From: Bacteroidia bacterium
GTDB taxonomy: Bacteria; Bacteroidota; Bacteroidia; M30B66
Reading direction: 5' to 3'
NCBI GenBank assembly: GCA_018401705.1
Contig: JAGYKL010000014.1
Span: 1-64,000, forward strand
Length of the DNA stretch: 64,000 bases
Both the position numbers and the translations under genes were made by a program. This document shows positions 37,421-47,101 of this stretch, piece after piece; position 1 is the first letter of the stretch; each line of letters starts with the position of its first letter. The notes beneath the pieces were generated by a model, which had not been told where the DNA came from, searched no databases, and saw nothing but the letters and a program-made list of their open reading frames with translations.

Positions 37421-39349
37421 ATGAAAAAGTTATTCCTTGTTATTATTGTATTTATTCAGGTATTAAATTCTCAAGCTCAAACTGACTACAATAGTGATTC
37501 ATTGTGGAATATTTGGCAGGATAAAAGCCAACAGGATTCGACGCGCTCAATGTCGCTGCTGCTTTATACAGCTAACGAATATCTATTCTCTGATCCTGAC
37601 TCCGCATTAATCTTTTTAGACATGGTCGAAGATTTATCTGAGGATATTTCTTTTGACAGAGGTTTATCACGTTCATTAAAATACAAAGGTGTAGCATACT
37701 TTATTCTAAGCGATTACTCTAAGGCACTGGATTATAGCCTTCAGGCTTACAAGATTTTTGAAAAACATAATGAAGAAAGAGAAATGGCATCTGTATCTTC
37801 TAACATAGGAGCTATGTATGCCACAACAGGTTTACGGATAAAAGCACTCGAAGCTTTTGAAAAAAGCCTAAAATTATCGCAAGCCATAAACTCAGCTGAT
37901 GGTATTGCAACAGCTTCTGACAATATAGCCTCACTTTATTTTCAACAAGGCAATTATGAAGCGGCTTTAAAGGGATATCAGCAAGCTTATGAAGTTTACA
38001 AAGATGACCCTGAAAGTCAAAATGTTGCAGTAACACTTAACAATATAGCAAATGTTTATTCTCAACAAGAGAACTATGCTGATGCAATAACTTATTATAA
38101 AAACAGTATCGAGTTGCACACAAAAAACCAAGATTTAAGAGGATTAATTTATCCTTTAAGAGGCTTAGGTGTAGCATACCAAGGTGAAGGCAAATTTGAG
38201 GATGCCTTATTTTACCTTAAACGAAGTTTAGAAGTAAGTGAAGAAGTTAAATATCAGAATGGAGTAAGCGTAGCACTGCATGATATAGGTGCGTTATATT
38301 ATGATCAAAAAAAATTCAAAGATGCAATCAACTACTGTCACAAAGCTTACAAGCTTTCTCAAGAAATAGGAGACTTGAATAATGAGTCAAGTTCTTGCGA
38401 CTGTTTATATAAATCATATAAAGGAGATGGCAATGCAACTAAAGCCCTTGAATATCATGAAAAGCATTCGATACTACTTGATTCAATAAATGAAAACTCA
38501 ACTGCAATGAAATTACAGGAAGTTGAATTTTCAAAAGAAATCTATGCCGATAGCTTGTCTTATGCCAAGAAAGAAGCTATAAAGGATATTGAGATTTTAA
38601 AACAAGGTGCTGAACTTTCCAAGCAAAGAGTTGCACTTGGAGCTACTGGCGGCGGCATAATATTGCTTATATCGCTGATTTATTCTGTAAGAAAAGGCAA
38701 GAAACGCTCTGATGAATTGCTTCATAATATTCTTCCTGAAGAGGTTGCCACTGAACTCAAGCAAAATGGAAAAGTAGGTTCTAAACGAATAGACCATGTA
38801 ACAGTACTTTTCACTGATTTTAAAGGGTTTACTGCTATGGCCGAAAATATGAGTGCCAATGATTTAGTAGAAGATCTAAATGTTTGTTTCTCTGAATTTG
38901 ATAGAATTATGGAAAAATATGGAATTGAGAAAATCAAGACCATTGGAGATTCATACATGGCAGCAGGGGGCTTACCTGTTCCTAACTCGACTCATGCAAT
39001 GGATGTAGTAAATGCTGCCTTTGAATTGGTCGAATTTGTCAGATTAGGAAAAGAAAAGAAAATAGCTAGTAACCAGCCTTTCTTTGAAATACGTGTAGGA
39101 GTGCATACAGGTCCTGTTGTTGCAGGAATTGTTGGAGTTAAAAAATTCCAATATGACATTTGGGGTGACACTGTTAACACAGCCAGTCGTATGGAATCTT
39201 CAGGCGAGGTTGGAAAAGTAAACATTAGCCAAACTACATACGAGCTTATAAATGAGTCGCCCAATCTAGTTTTTGAAAACAGAGGTGAGATTCAAGCTAA
39301 AGGAAAAGGTGAAATGCAAATGTATTTTGTAGAGAAGAAAAGCGCTTAA
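37421..39349 (+). CDS. Class III adenylate/guanylate cyclase with extracytoplasmic TPR sensor
   Basis: 642 residues. A signal peptide (KLFLVIIVFIQVLNSQAQ) is followed by about seven TPR repeats (~70-340; for example NNIANVYSQQENYADAITYY), a short coiled coil, one transmembrane helix (~405-422, GGGIILLISLIYSV) and a class III cyclase domain (~455-640). Metal-binding Asp residues are in VLFTDFKGF (~466) and IGDSYMA (~510); the transition-state Asn/Arg lie in DTVNTASRME. The layout places TPRs in the periplasm and the cyclase in the cytoplasm, making cyclic nucleotide in response to a signal. Base specificity (ATP or GTP) is not resolved. Confidence 0.88.
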   Translation: MKKLFLVIIVFIQVLNSQAQTDYNSDSLWNIWQDKSQQDSTRSMSLLLYTANEYLFSDPDSALIFLDMVEDLSEDISFDRGLSRSLKYKGVAYFILSDYSKALDYSLQAYKIFEKHNEEREMASVSSNIGAMYATTGLRIKALEAFEKSLKLSQAINSADGIATASDNIASLYFQQGNYEAALKGYQQAYEVYKDDPESQNVAVTLNNIANVYSQQENYADAITYYKNSIELHTKNQDLRGLIYPLRGLGVAYQGEGKFEDALFYLKRSLEVSEEVKYQNGVSVALHDIGALYYDQKKFKDAINYCHKAYKLSQEIGDLNNESSSCDCLYKSYKGDGNATKALEYHEKHSILLDSINENSTAMKLQEVEFSKEIYADSLSYAKKEAIKDIEILKQGAELSKQRVALGATGGGIILLISLIYSVRKGKKRSDELLHNILPEEVATELKQNGKVGSKRIDHVTVLFTDFKGFTAMAENMSANDLVEDLNVCFSEFDRIMEKYGIEKIKTIGDSYMAAGGLPVPNSTHAMDVVNAAFELVEFVRLGKEKKIASNQPFFEIRVGVHTGPVVAGIVGVKKFQYDIWGDTVNTASRMESSGEVGKVNISQTTYELINESPNLVFENRGEIQAKGKGEMQMYFVEKKSA

Positions 39350-39770
39350 GAACTTAGCTACGAACTATTACATCGCATAAACGCTGCATTATTAATTCGT
39401 GCTCTTTGTTACGAATCCTAATAAATCGAAACTGATTTGTTCAAATCAATTTTGAAAGAAGCTTCCGATGGAAAGACTAAAATGCAACTTGGCACCCATT
39501 CAATTATGCGATTTAAACTATTGACCTAAAATGTAATCTTTTTGAAACAATTAATTAAACTAAAGTATAGCAAGCTGATACTCACAATCATGTATCAGAT
39601 TTACTAATCTGAAACAAACTTTTCAATAGGATAAATTTCCAAAAGCACTGCTTTTATTAATAAAAGAGCAGGTGCGGTTTCAATTGTAAATTGCTGTGTG
39701 TAAGTTTCCAAAAATCTTAGTGTTAAATTATTTACATTAACACCTTACAAATCCACATACAATTAAATCA
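39350..39770. other. Gene-free leader of the S8 protease gene
   Basis: About 420 AT-rich bases with no credible gene. It contains an imperfect, nearly loopless hairpin: GCACTGCTTTTATT (39645-39658) against AATAAAAGAGCAGGTGC (39659-39675) with two bulges. This could end the cyclase transcript or fold in the leader of the downstream protease mRNA. A long leader before a large T9SS cargo gene is noted, nothing more can be said. Confidence 0.4.
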
Positions 39771-42700
39771 ATGAAGAAAAATCTACTAAAATGGCTTTTT
39801 ACTTTATGCGTTTTCTCCCTTTTTTCGGTGCTAAATGCAGGTGAAGTTGAATCTTACGGGCCTCATGGCAAAAACCAATTCAAAGAGGCATCGGATAGAA
39901 TACTTGTTAAATTCAACTCAGGTATCAGTTTTGAAACAAAGCTCCAAATTCTGTCCAAAGAATCAAATATCCTACCTCTATCAAAAGATGATGTGTTACC
40001 AGCTCCAGATGTGAGCATTGTAAGGACTAAAAACCTCAGTGATTCTGAAAGAACAGCCTTACTTGAAAGATTGCAGCAGGTTCCTTCTGTTGAATATGCA
40101 AATCCGTTTGTTATATATAGTGACGGAACCTATCAGGGAATACAAGACCGAATTATTATCCGTCTAAAGAGTCAGAAAGACCTCATTAAGATTTCAGACA
40201 TGGCGGTGGAATTCAACTTAACTATTCAAGAAAAGAATGAATTCGACTCCTTTGTTTACGTTCTAAAAACTTCAAAACAAACAGGAGCTAATGCACTTGA
40301 AATTGCCAATAAAATTCATGAAAAAGGAGTTTTTGAGTATGCAGAACCTGACTTTTTGCTTTTGCTGAATCGTTTTTCTACAAACGACCCTTTGCTTCCT
40401 AATCAATGGTCATTAAATAATACAGGATCTTCAGCTCAGTATAATGGAACAGCTGGTGCCGATATGGATATTTTCAACGCTTGGGGGATTACAAGTGGAA
40501 GTTCAACCATTAAAGTTGCTATTATTGATGAAGGAGTTGATTTAAATCACCCTGATTTACAGGCAAATTTACTACCAGGCTATGATGCTACTGGGCTGGG
40601 AAGCAATGGCGGCCCATCTGGCGATGATGCTCATGGTACTGCATGCGCAGGGATAGTGGCAGCAGTTGGAAATAATAATTTAGGAGTTTCAGGGGTTGCC
40701 TACAATTGCAAAATTATTCCGGTGCGTATTGCCTATAGCAATACTTCTGGTAATTGGGTAACATCTAATACCTGGATTGGAAACTCTCTTAACTGGGCAT
40801 GGCAAAATGGAGAAGCGGATGTTCTTAGCAATTCTTGGGGAGGAGGTAGTTCTTCATCTACAATTAATAATGCTATAACTGGAGCCGTAAACAACGGACG
40901 AGGTGGTTTAGGCTCTCCTGTTCTATTTGCAGCGGGAAATAGCAATGGGGCTAATAGTTATCCTGCAACAGAAGTGAATACAATTTCTGTAATTGCAATG
41001 AGCATGTGCTACCAAAGAAAGAGTCCATCATCTTGTGATGGCGAAACATTCTGGGGTTCAAATTATGGTAATGGAGCTGATGTGGCAGCACCAGGAGTTA
41101 AAATTGCAACAACAGATATATCAGGTACTTCAGGTTATTCTTCAGGAGATTACACAGGGACCTTCAATGGAACTTCGAGTGCTTGCCCTAACGCAGCTGG
41201 AGTAATGGCACTAATTCTTTCAGCTAGCCCAACTCTTAGTCAAACTCAAGCAAGGTTCACTTTAGAATCTACTTGCGAAAAAGTTGGCGGATATACTTAC
41301 AACTCGAATGTATCTGGTCAACCAAACGGAACTTGGTCTAATGATTTAGGATATGGTTTGGTAAATGCTTTTCAAGCTCTTCAATCCATTACTCCTCAAG
41401 CACAAACAGATGCAGGAATTTCATTGATTAATGCTCCTGATGGTTCATATTGCATTAGCACCCTAAGCCCTTCTGTAACTTTAAAAAACTATGGAACTAA
41501 TGCTTTAACGAGTGTTATAATTAACTATCAGATTGGCAGTAATCCAGTTCAAACATATCAATGGTCCGGAAATCTTGCAAGTACGAATAGCACTGTTGTA
41601 ACACTGCCAAGTCAGAATTTCCAGAACGGTAGTTTCTCATTCTTGGCCTACACTTCGAGTCCTAATGGCACTTCTGATGAGTTGACTACAAATGACAGTA
41701 GAACTTCATCATTTACTATTGCAAATAATCCACTTACACTCACAATAGTTCTGGATAATTATCCGAGTGAAACGAGTTGGTCTATTTTGGATGGAAGTTC
41801 AAATATTGTTGCCTCTGGAGGCACATACAGTGGCAGTGCTCAAGGCTCGACGGTTATTGAGAATCTTTGCCTTTCTGATGGATGTTATACTTTTATCATG
41901 AACGATTCCTATGGCGATGGTATATGCTGCGCATATGGAAATGGAAGCTACACTTTAACTAAAGACTCTGATGGAAGTGTTCTTGCATCAGGAGGAGCAT
42001 TCACTTTCTCTGAAAGCACAGGATTCTGCGTTCAGGAATCTAGTCCTCTATCAGGAAATGTTGTTTCCACTACAAATGTTAGCTGTTTTAATGGAAATAA
42101 TGGCTCTGCTGAAGTTGAAGCTCAAGGAGGAACTTCTCCTTATTTCTACTCATGGAGCTCCGGGCAAAATACAGCTGCGGTGAGTAATCTTGCTGCAGGC
42201 ACTTACACTGTCTCAATCACAGATAATGCTGGCTCACAAGTCAACGTACAAGTAACAATTACTCAACCAAGCCTTCTATCTGCAAATGCAAGCTCACAAT
42301 CGGCAACTTGTTTTGGCAGTAGCAATGGTTCAGTTTCTTTGAGTGTTTCAGGAGGAACTGCTCCATACTCCTATAGTTGGTCAAATGGAAGTAGTTCTCA
42401 AAACTTAAATGGTGTTGGATCCGGTTCATACTCTATAGTTGTTTCCGATGCTAATGGTTGTTCTACAAATGCTTCTGCAAATGTTAGTCAGCCTGCGAAT
42501 ATATCTGCTTCAGCTTCCTCAACAGATGCTAGCTGTAACGGAGCAAACGACGGTTCTGTTTCTCTTAGTGTTTCTGGAGGAACAACCCCATATTCATATA
42601 GCTGGTCAAACGGAGCAAGTTCTCAAAACCTAAGCAATGTAGGAGGAGGTTCTTATTCTGTTGTAGTTACAGATGCAAATGGATGTAATGCTAATACTTC

Positions 42701-42995
42701 AGTAAATGTTAATACAGGAGATACACCTGTACAACCTGAACTCGCTTGCTACGAAACAGCATCGTTCAATACGACAACTTGCTCTTGGGAAGTAAGCGGA
42801 GATATGCCGGCTCAACCAGCAATTGCTTGTTATGAAACAGCATCGTTCAATACGACAACTTGTTCTTGGGAAGTAAGAGGCGATATGCCAACTCAACCGC
42901 AGATTGCTTGTTATGAAACAGCTTCTTCAATACGACAACTTGCTCTTGGGAAATGGCAGAGTATGCCCGACCAAGCCAGCAATTGCTTGTTATGA
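39771..42995 (+). CDS. Secreted S8 (subtilisin-like) serine protease, N-terminal part of a repeat-interrupted gene
   Basis: Signal peptide (LFTLCVFSLFSVLNAG), an N-terminal inhibitor-like prodomain (~40-200), then the subtilase domain with Asp253 (VAIIDEGVDLNHPDL), His288 (GDDAHGTACAG), oxyanion Asn390 (AAGNSNG) and Ser469 (FNGTSSACPNAAG): a complete triad. Next come a CARDB-like domain, a DSYGDGICCAYGNGSY domain, and three SprB-type repeats (SVSGGTAPYSYSWSNGSS). From ~residue 985 the 27-residue CYETASFN repeats begin. The frame breaks in the third repeat and stops at 42995. The C-terminal part in the same frame resumes later and ends at 47012, so I read 39771-47012 as one gene, 7242 bases or exactly 2414 codons including stop. 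Confidence 0.88.
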   Translation: MKKNLLKWLFTLCVFSLFSVLNAGEVESYGPHGKNQFKEASDRILVKFNSGISFETKLQILSKESNILPLSKDDVLPAPDVSIVRTKNLSDSERTALLERLQQVPSVEYANPFVIYSDGTYQGIQDRIIIRLKSQKDLIKISDMAVEFNLTIQEKNEFDSFVYVLKTSKQTGANALEIANKIHEKGVFEYAEPDFLLLLNRFSTNDPLLPNQWSLNNTGSSAQYNGTAGADMDIFNAWGITSGSSTIKVAIIDEGVDLNHPDLQANLLPGYDATGLGSNGGPSGDDAHGTACAGIVAAVGNNNLGVSGVAYNCKIIPVRIAYSNTSGNWVTSNTWIGNSLNWAWQNGEADVLSNSWGGGSSSSTINNAITGAVNNGRGGLGSPVLFAAGNSNGANSYPATEVNTISVIAMSMCYQRKSPSSCDGETFWGSNYGNGADVAAPGVKIATTDISGTSGYSSGDYTGTFNGTSSACPNAAGVMALILSASPTLSQTQARFTLESTCEKVGGYTYNSNVSGQPNGTWSNDLGYGLVNAFQALQSITPQAQTDAGISLINAPDGSYCISTLSPSVTLKNYGTNALTSVIINYQIGSNPVQTYQWSGNLASTNSTVVTLPSQNFQNGSFSFLAYTSSPNGTSDELTTNDSRTSSFTIANNPLTLTIVLDNYPSETSWSILDGSSNIVASGGTYSGSAQGSTVIENLCLSDGCYTFIMNDSYGDGICCAYGNGSYTLTKDSDGSVLASGGAFTFSESTGFCVQESSPLSGNVVSTTNVSCFNGNNGSAEVEAQGGTSPYFYSWSSGQNTAAVSNLAAGTYTVSITDNAGSQVNVQVTITQPSLLSANASSQSATCFGSSNGSVSLSVSGGTAPYSYSWSNGSSSQNLNGVGSGSYSIVVSDANGCSTNASANVSQPANISASASSTDASCNGANDGSVSLSVSGGTTPYSYSWSNGASSQNLSNVGGGSYSVVVTDANGCNANTSVNVNTGDTPVQPELACYETASFNTTTCSWEVSGDMPAQPAIACYETASFNTTTCSWEVRGDMPTQPQIACYETASSIRQLALGKWQSMPDQASNCLL

Positions 42996-45203
42996 AACTG
43001 CATCGTTCAATACGACAACTTGTTCTTGGGAAGTAAGAGGCGATATGCCAACTCAACCGCAGATTGCTTGTTATGAAACAGCTTCTTTCAACACAGCTTC
43101 TTGTTCTTGGGAAGTAAGTGGCGAAATGCCAGCTCAACCGCAAATTGCTTGTTATGAAACAGCATCGTTCAATACGACAACTTGTTCTTGGGAAGTGTCG
43201 GGAGAAATGCCGGCTCAACCAGCAATTGCTTGTTATGAAACAGCATCGTTCAATACGACAACTTGCTCTTGGGAAGTAAGCGGAGATATGCCGGATCAAC
43301 CAGCAATTGCTTGTTATGAAACAGCATCGTTCAATACGACAACGGGAAGTAAGCGGAGATATGCCGGATCAACCAGCAATTGCTTGTTATGAAACAGCAT
43401 CGTTCAATACGACAACTTGCTCTTGGGAAGTAAGCGGAGATATGCCGGCTCAACCAGCAATTGCTTGTTATGAAACAGCTTCTTTCAATACTATCTCTTG
43501 TTCTTGGGAAGTAAGTGGAGAAATGCCGGCTCAACCAGCAATTGCTTGCTACGAAACAGCTTCTTTCAATACTGCTTCTTGTTCTTGGGAAGTAAACGGC
43601 GATATGCCAGCTCAACCGCAGATTGCTTGCTACGAAACAGCTAACACTATCTCTTGTTCTTGGAGGTTACTGGTGAAATGCCGGCTCAGCCAGCAATTGC
43701 TTGTTATGAAACAGCTTCTTTCAATACTATCTCTTGTTCTTGGGAAGTGTCGGGAGATATGCCAGCTCAACCAGCAATTGCTTGTTATGAAACAGCATCG
43801 TTCAATACGACAACTTGCTCTTGGGAAGTGTCGGGAGAAATGCCGGCTCAACCAGCAATTGCTTGCTACGAAACAGCTTCTTTCAATACTGCTTCTTGTT
43901 CTTGGGAAGTGTCGGGAGACATGCCAGCTCAACCGCAGATTGAATGTTATGAAGTTGCGAACTTCAATACCATTTCATGTGCATGGGAAGTAAGTGGATC
44001 GGCCACTGAGCCACCGAATATAGCTTGTTATGAAACGGCTACTTTCAATTCTGAATTGTGTCAGTGGGATATTACAGGTGAAATGCCGGCTCAACCAGCA
44101 ATTGCCTGCTACGAAACAGCTTCTTTCAACACTATCTCTTGTTCTTGGGAAGTAAGCGGTGATATGCCGGCTCAACCGCAAATTGCTTGCTACGAAATAG
44201 CTTCTTTCAACACTATCTCTTGTTCTTGGGAGGTTACTGGTGAAATGCCGGCTCAACCAGCAATTGCCTGCTACGAAACGGCTACTTTCAACACAGCATC
44301 TTGCTCTTGGGAAGTTACTGGCGAAATGCCAGTTCAACCAGAACTTGCATGTTATGAAACAGCTACTTTCAACACAGCATCTTGCTCTTGGGAAGTTACT
44401 GGCGAAATGCCAGTTCAATAACTTGCATGTTATGAAGCAACTACTTTCAACACAGCATCTTGCTCTTACAGGAGTTACTGGCGAAATGCTACAGTTCAAC
44501 CTGGAGTACCTGCTACAGTAGCTTCTTTGTAACACTATCTCTTGTTCTTGGGAAGTGTCGGGAGACATGCCGGCTCAACCAGCAATTGCCTGCTACGAAA
44601 CGGCTACTTTCAACACAGCATCTTGCTCTTGGGAAGTTACTGGCGAAATGCCAGTTCAACCAAGGCTGCATGTTATGAAACGGCTGCTTTCAACACAGTA
44701 TCTTGCTCTTGGGAAGTTACTGGCGAAATGCCAGTTCAACCACTTGCATGTTATGGCGCAACTACTTTCAACACAGCATCTTGCTCTTGGGAAGTTACTG
44801 GCGAAATGCCAGTTCAACCGCAGATTGCCTGCTACGAAACAGCTTCTTTCAACACTATCTCTTGTTCTTGGGAAGTGTCGGGAACATGCCAGTTCAACCA
44901 GAACTTGCATGTTTACATAGAGCGGCTACTTTCAACACAGCATCTTGCTCTTGGGAAGTTACTGGCGAAATGCCAGTTCAACCGCAGATTGCCTGCTACG
45001 AGCAGCTTCTTCAACACTATCTCTTGTTAGGAGTGTCGGGAGACATGCCAGTTCAACCAGAACTTGCATGTTATGAAACGGCTACTTTCAACACAGCATC
45101 TTGCTCTTGGGAAGTTACTGGCGAAATGCCAGTTCAACCAGAACTTGCATGTTATGAAACAGCTACTTTCAACACAGCATCTTGCTCTTGGGATGTAAGC
45201 GGT
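42723..45203 (+). repeat. Tandem array of ~31 81-bp units encoding a 27-residue repeat
   Basis: Each unit encodes CYETA(S/T)FN-xxx-C-S-W-E-V-(S/T)-G-(D/E)-M-P-x-Q-P-x-(I/L)-A. Counting the CYE codons gives 31 units starting at 42747 and ending with the one at 45150. Nineteen of 30 spacings are exactly 81 bp. The others deviate (79, 73, 74, 78, 83, 80, 80, 78, 80, 84, 75), a net loss of 27 bp, divisible by three. An in-frame TAA appears near 44418. Units 16 and 17 (43945, 44026) are clearly diverged. The two Cys per unit could form disulfides in a surface stalk. Reverse-strand frames here are shadows. Confidence 0.92.
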
Positions 45204-47012
45204 TCCAACATTACAACTTCTATTTCGACACAAGACGTAAGCTGTAATGGCGGTAACGATGGTTCAGTTTCCTTAAGTGTCTCTGGAGGAAATGCACCTT
45301 ATTTATTTAGCTGGTCTAATGGAAGCAGTTCAGCAAATCTAAGCGGTTTGGGAGCTGGATCTTATTCTGTTGTTATTACTGATGCTAACGGTTGTTCTGC
45401 AAATGCTTCTGCAAGTGTTTCTCAGCCTGATGCAATTGCTATTTCATTAACATCTGCAAGTGTAACTTGCGATGGAAATGATGGAGGGGTTTCTTCATCT
45501 GTGAGCGGAGGAATATCTCCTTACTTATATTCTTGGTCTAACGGATCATCATCATCAAGCATAAATGGCTTGGCAGAAGGAAGCTATACCTTAACTGTAA
45601 CTGACGCGAATAATTGTGAAAGTAGCAGCTCTATTAATGTAATAACTGATTGTGATCCAGGAGGATGTACTTATGTAACCATTGACTCTAATGATTTTGA
45701 AAGTGGGTTCGGTATCTGGAATGATGGTGGAGTTGATTGCGCTAGAATAAACAATGCCACTTACGCTTCCAGCGGAAACTTCACTGTGAGATTACAAGAT
45801 GATACCGAGGAGTCTGTTGTTACAACCAACGAACTAAACCTTTTAGGCTTCACAGAACTTACAGTTGCATTTAACTATGTTCCAGTTAGCATGGATAATG
45901 CTAATGAAGATTTTTGGCTTCAAGTATCATATAACGGAGGTGCTACATTCTCAACAATTGAAGAATGGAATCTAAATGATGAATTTGTAAACAATCAAAA
46001 TTATTCTGAATCTGTAACATTCCAGGGTCCATTTAATGCCAACACAATGTTAAGATTTAGATGCGATGCATCAGGAAATGCTGACTGGGTTTATATAGAT
46101 GACATTGTAATTACAGGTTGTCAAGGTGAAATTATCCCGAGTTGCACTGATGGTGTCCAGAATGGAGATGAAACTGGCATTGACTGTGGAGGAGCTAATT
46201 GTGTTCCTTGTGCAACGGGTTGCGTTTACTCTGATATTAATTCAAATAATTTTGAAGGAGGTCTTGGTATATGGAATGATGGTGGTGGAGATGCTGCTTT
46301 AGTTTCTAACTCGAATTACGCAACTAGCGGATCTATTTCTATGCAACTCAGAGATAACTCAGGAATTCAATCTTCTATGACAACTGATGATATTGACTTA
46401 ACGGGTTATTCTGAACTAACCGTTAGCTTTAATTTTGTTACTGTTAGTTTCGAAACTAATGAGGATTTTTTCCTTGAATATTCTCTAGATGGAGGAGTTT
46501 ACTCTAATCTTGCTACTTACCAGCAAGGAAACAACACGCAAAACGGTATTGCCTACACTGATGCAGTTGTTATTCCTGGTCCTTTTACTGCTACAACATC
46601 TATCCGTTTTAGATGCGACGCATCTGGCAACAACGATTGGGTATATATTGATGATGTGGTGATTTCAGGTTGCTATAACGGAGTTGGCAACAGAGTTGCA
46701 ATTGAGAGCCCTGCTTCAACGTCTCAAACTAGTAAAAGCCTGACACGCAATGCGGCTAAGTTTGACTTTGATTTATTCCCTAATCCGGTATCTGGCTTGA
46801 TGAACGTAAGATTGATTAATTTGAATGACGTTGATTATCAAGTAAAGATTACTGATATGTCAGGCAAACTAATCGAAATCAGCAATCTTAGCATTCAGAG
46901 AAATGGAGATAGAATTACATTAGATTCTGATAAGCTTGCTTCAGGTTTATACAATATTTCAGTTCATACTCAAACTGAGGTTTTAAGTAAACGATTTATT
47001 GTTCAACATTAA
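44703..47012 (+). CDS. C-terminal part of the S8 protease gene: last repeats, SprB repeats, T9SS sorting domain
   Basis: The frame is the same as that of 39771. It is open from inside the array, first garbled, then clean from about 45036. After the last CYETATFN units come two SprB-type repeats (SVSGGNAPYLFSWSNGSS; SVSGGISPYLYSWSNGSS), two jelly-roll/MAM-like modules of similar sequence (SNDFESGFGIWNDGG and SNNFEGGLGIWNDGG, each ending WVYIDDIVI or WVYIDDVVI) separated by a Cys-rich linker CTDGVQNGDETGIDCGG, and a T9SS tail (DFDLFPNPVSGLMNVRL, LASGLYNISVHTQTEV). Not an independent gene: it has no signal peptide or start. Confidence 0.85.
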   Translation: MLLGSYWRNASSTTCMLWRNYFQHSILLLGSYWRNASSTADCLLRNSFFQHYLLFLGSVGNMPVQPELACLHRAATFNTASCSWEVTGEMPVQPQIACYEQLLQHYLLLGVSGDMPVQPELACYETATFNTASCSWEVTGEMPVQPELACYETATFNTASCSWDVSGSNITTSISTQDVSCNGGNDGSVSLSVSGGNAPYLFSWSNGSSSANLSGLGAGSYSVVITDANGCSANASASVSQPDAIAISLTSASVTCDGNDGGVSSSVSGGISPYLYSWSNGSSSSSINGLAEGSYTLTVTDANNCESSSSINVITDCDPGGCTYVTIDSNDFESGFGIWNDGGVDCARINNATYASSGNFTVRLQDDTEESVVTTNELNLLGFTELTVAFNYVPVSMDNANEDFWLQVSYNGGATFSTIEEWNLNDEFVNNQNYSESVTFQGPFNANTMLRFRCDASGNADWVYIDDIVITGCQGEIIPSCTDGVQNGDETGIDCGGANCVPCATGCVYSDINSNNFEGGLGIWNDGGGDAALVSNSNYATSGSISMQLRDNSGIQSSMTTDDIDLTGYSELTVSFNFVTVSFETNEDFFLEYSLDGGVYSNLATYQQGNNTQNGIAYTDAVVIPGPFTATTSIRFRCDASGNNDWVYIDDVVISGCYNGVGNRVAIESPASTSQTSKSLTRNAAKFDFDLFPNPVSGLMNVRLINLNDVDYQVKITDMSGKLIEISNLSIQRNGDRITLDSDKLASGLYNISVHTQTEVLSKRFIVQH

Positions 47013-47027
47013 TTGCAATAACAATGA

Positions 47028-47053
47028 AAGCCTCCCTTAACAAAGGGAGGCTT
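47028..47053 (+). terminator. Strong rho-independent terminator
   Basis: A perfect 11-bp stem (AAGCCTCCCTT with AAGGGAGGCTT), 4-base loop and a T run end the S8 protease gene. Confidence 0.92.
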
Positions 47054-47101
47054 TTTTATTTGTAGACCACCTTTAAAATCAATTGGCTATATCCATTTTC
47101 C

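Noticed and set aside
42723-45203. CRISPR-like direct repeats
   Set aside because: Units are contiguous 81-bp coding repeats without unique spacers, and no cas gene is near.
42699-45233. Long minus-strand open frames opposite the 81-bp array
   Set aside because: They are reverse-complement shadows of the plus-strand repeat, rich in Cys/Ser/Arg with no start or domain logic, and the frame flanks are coding on the plus strand.
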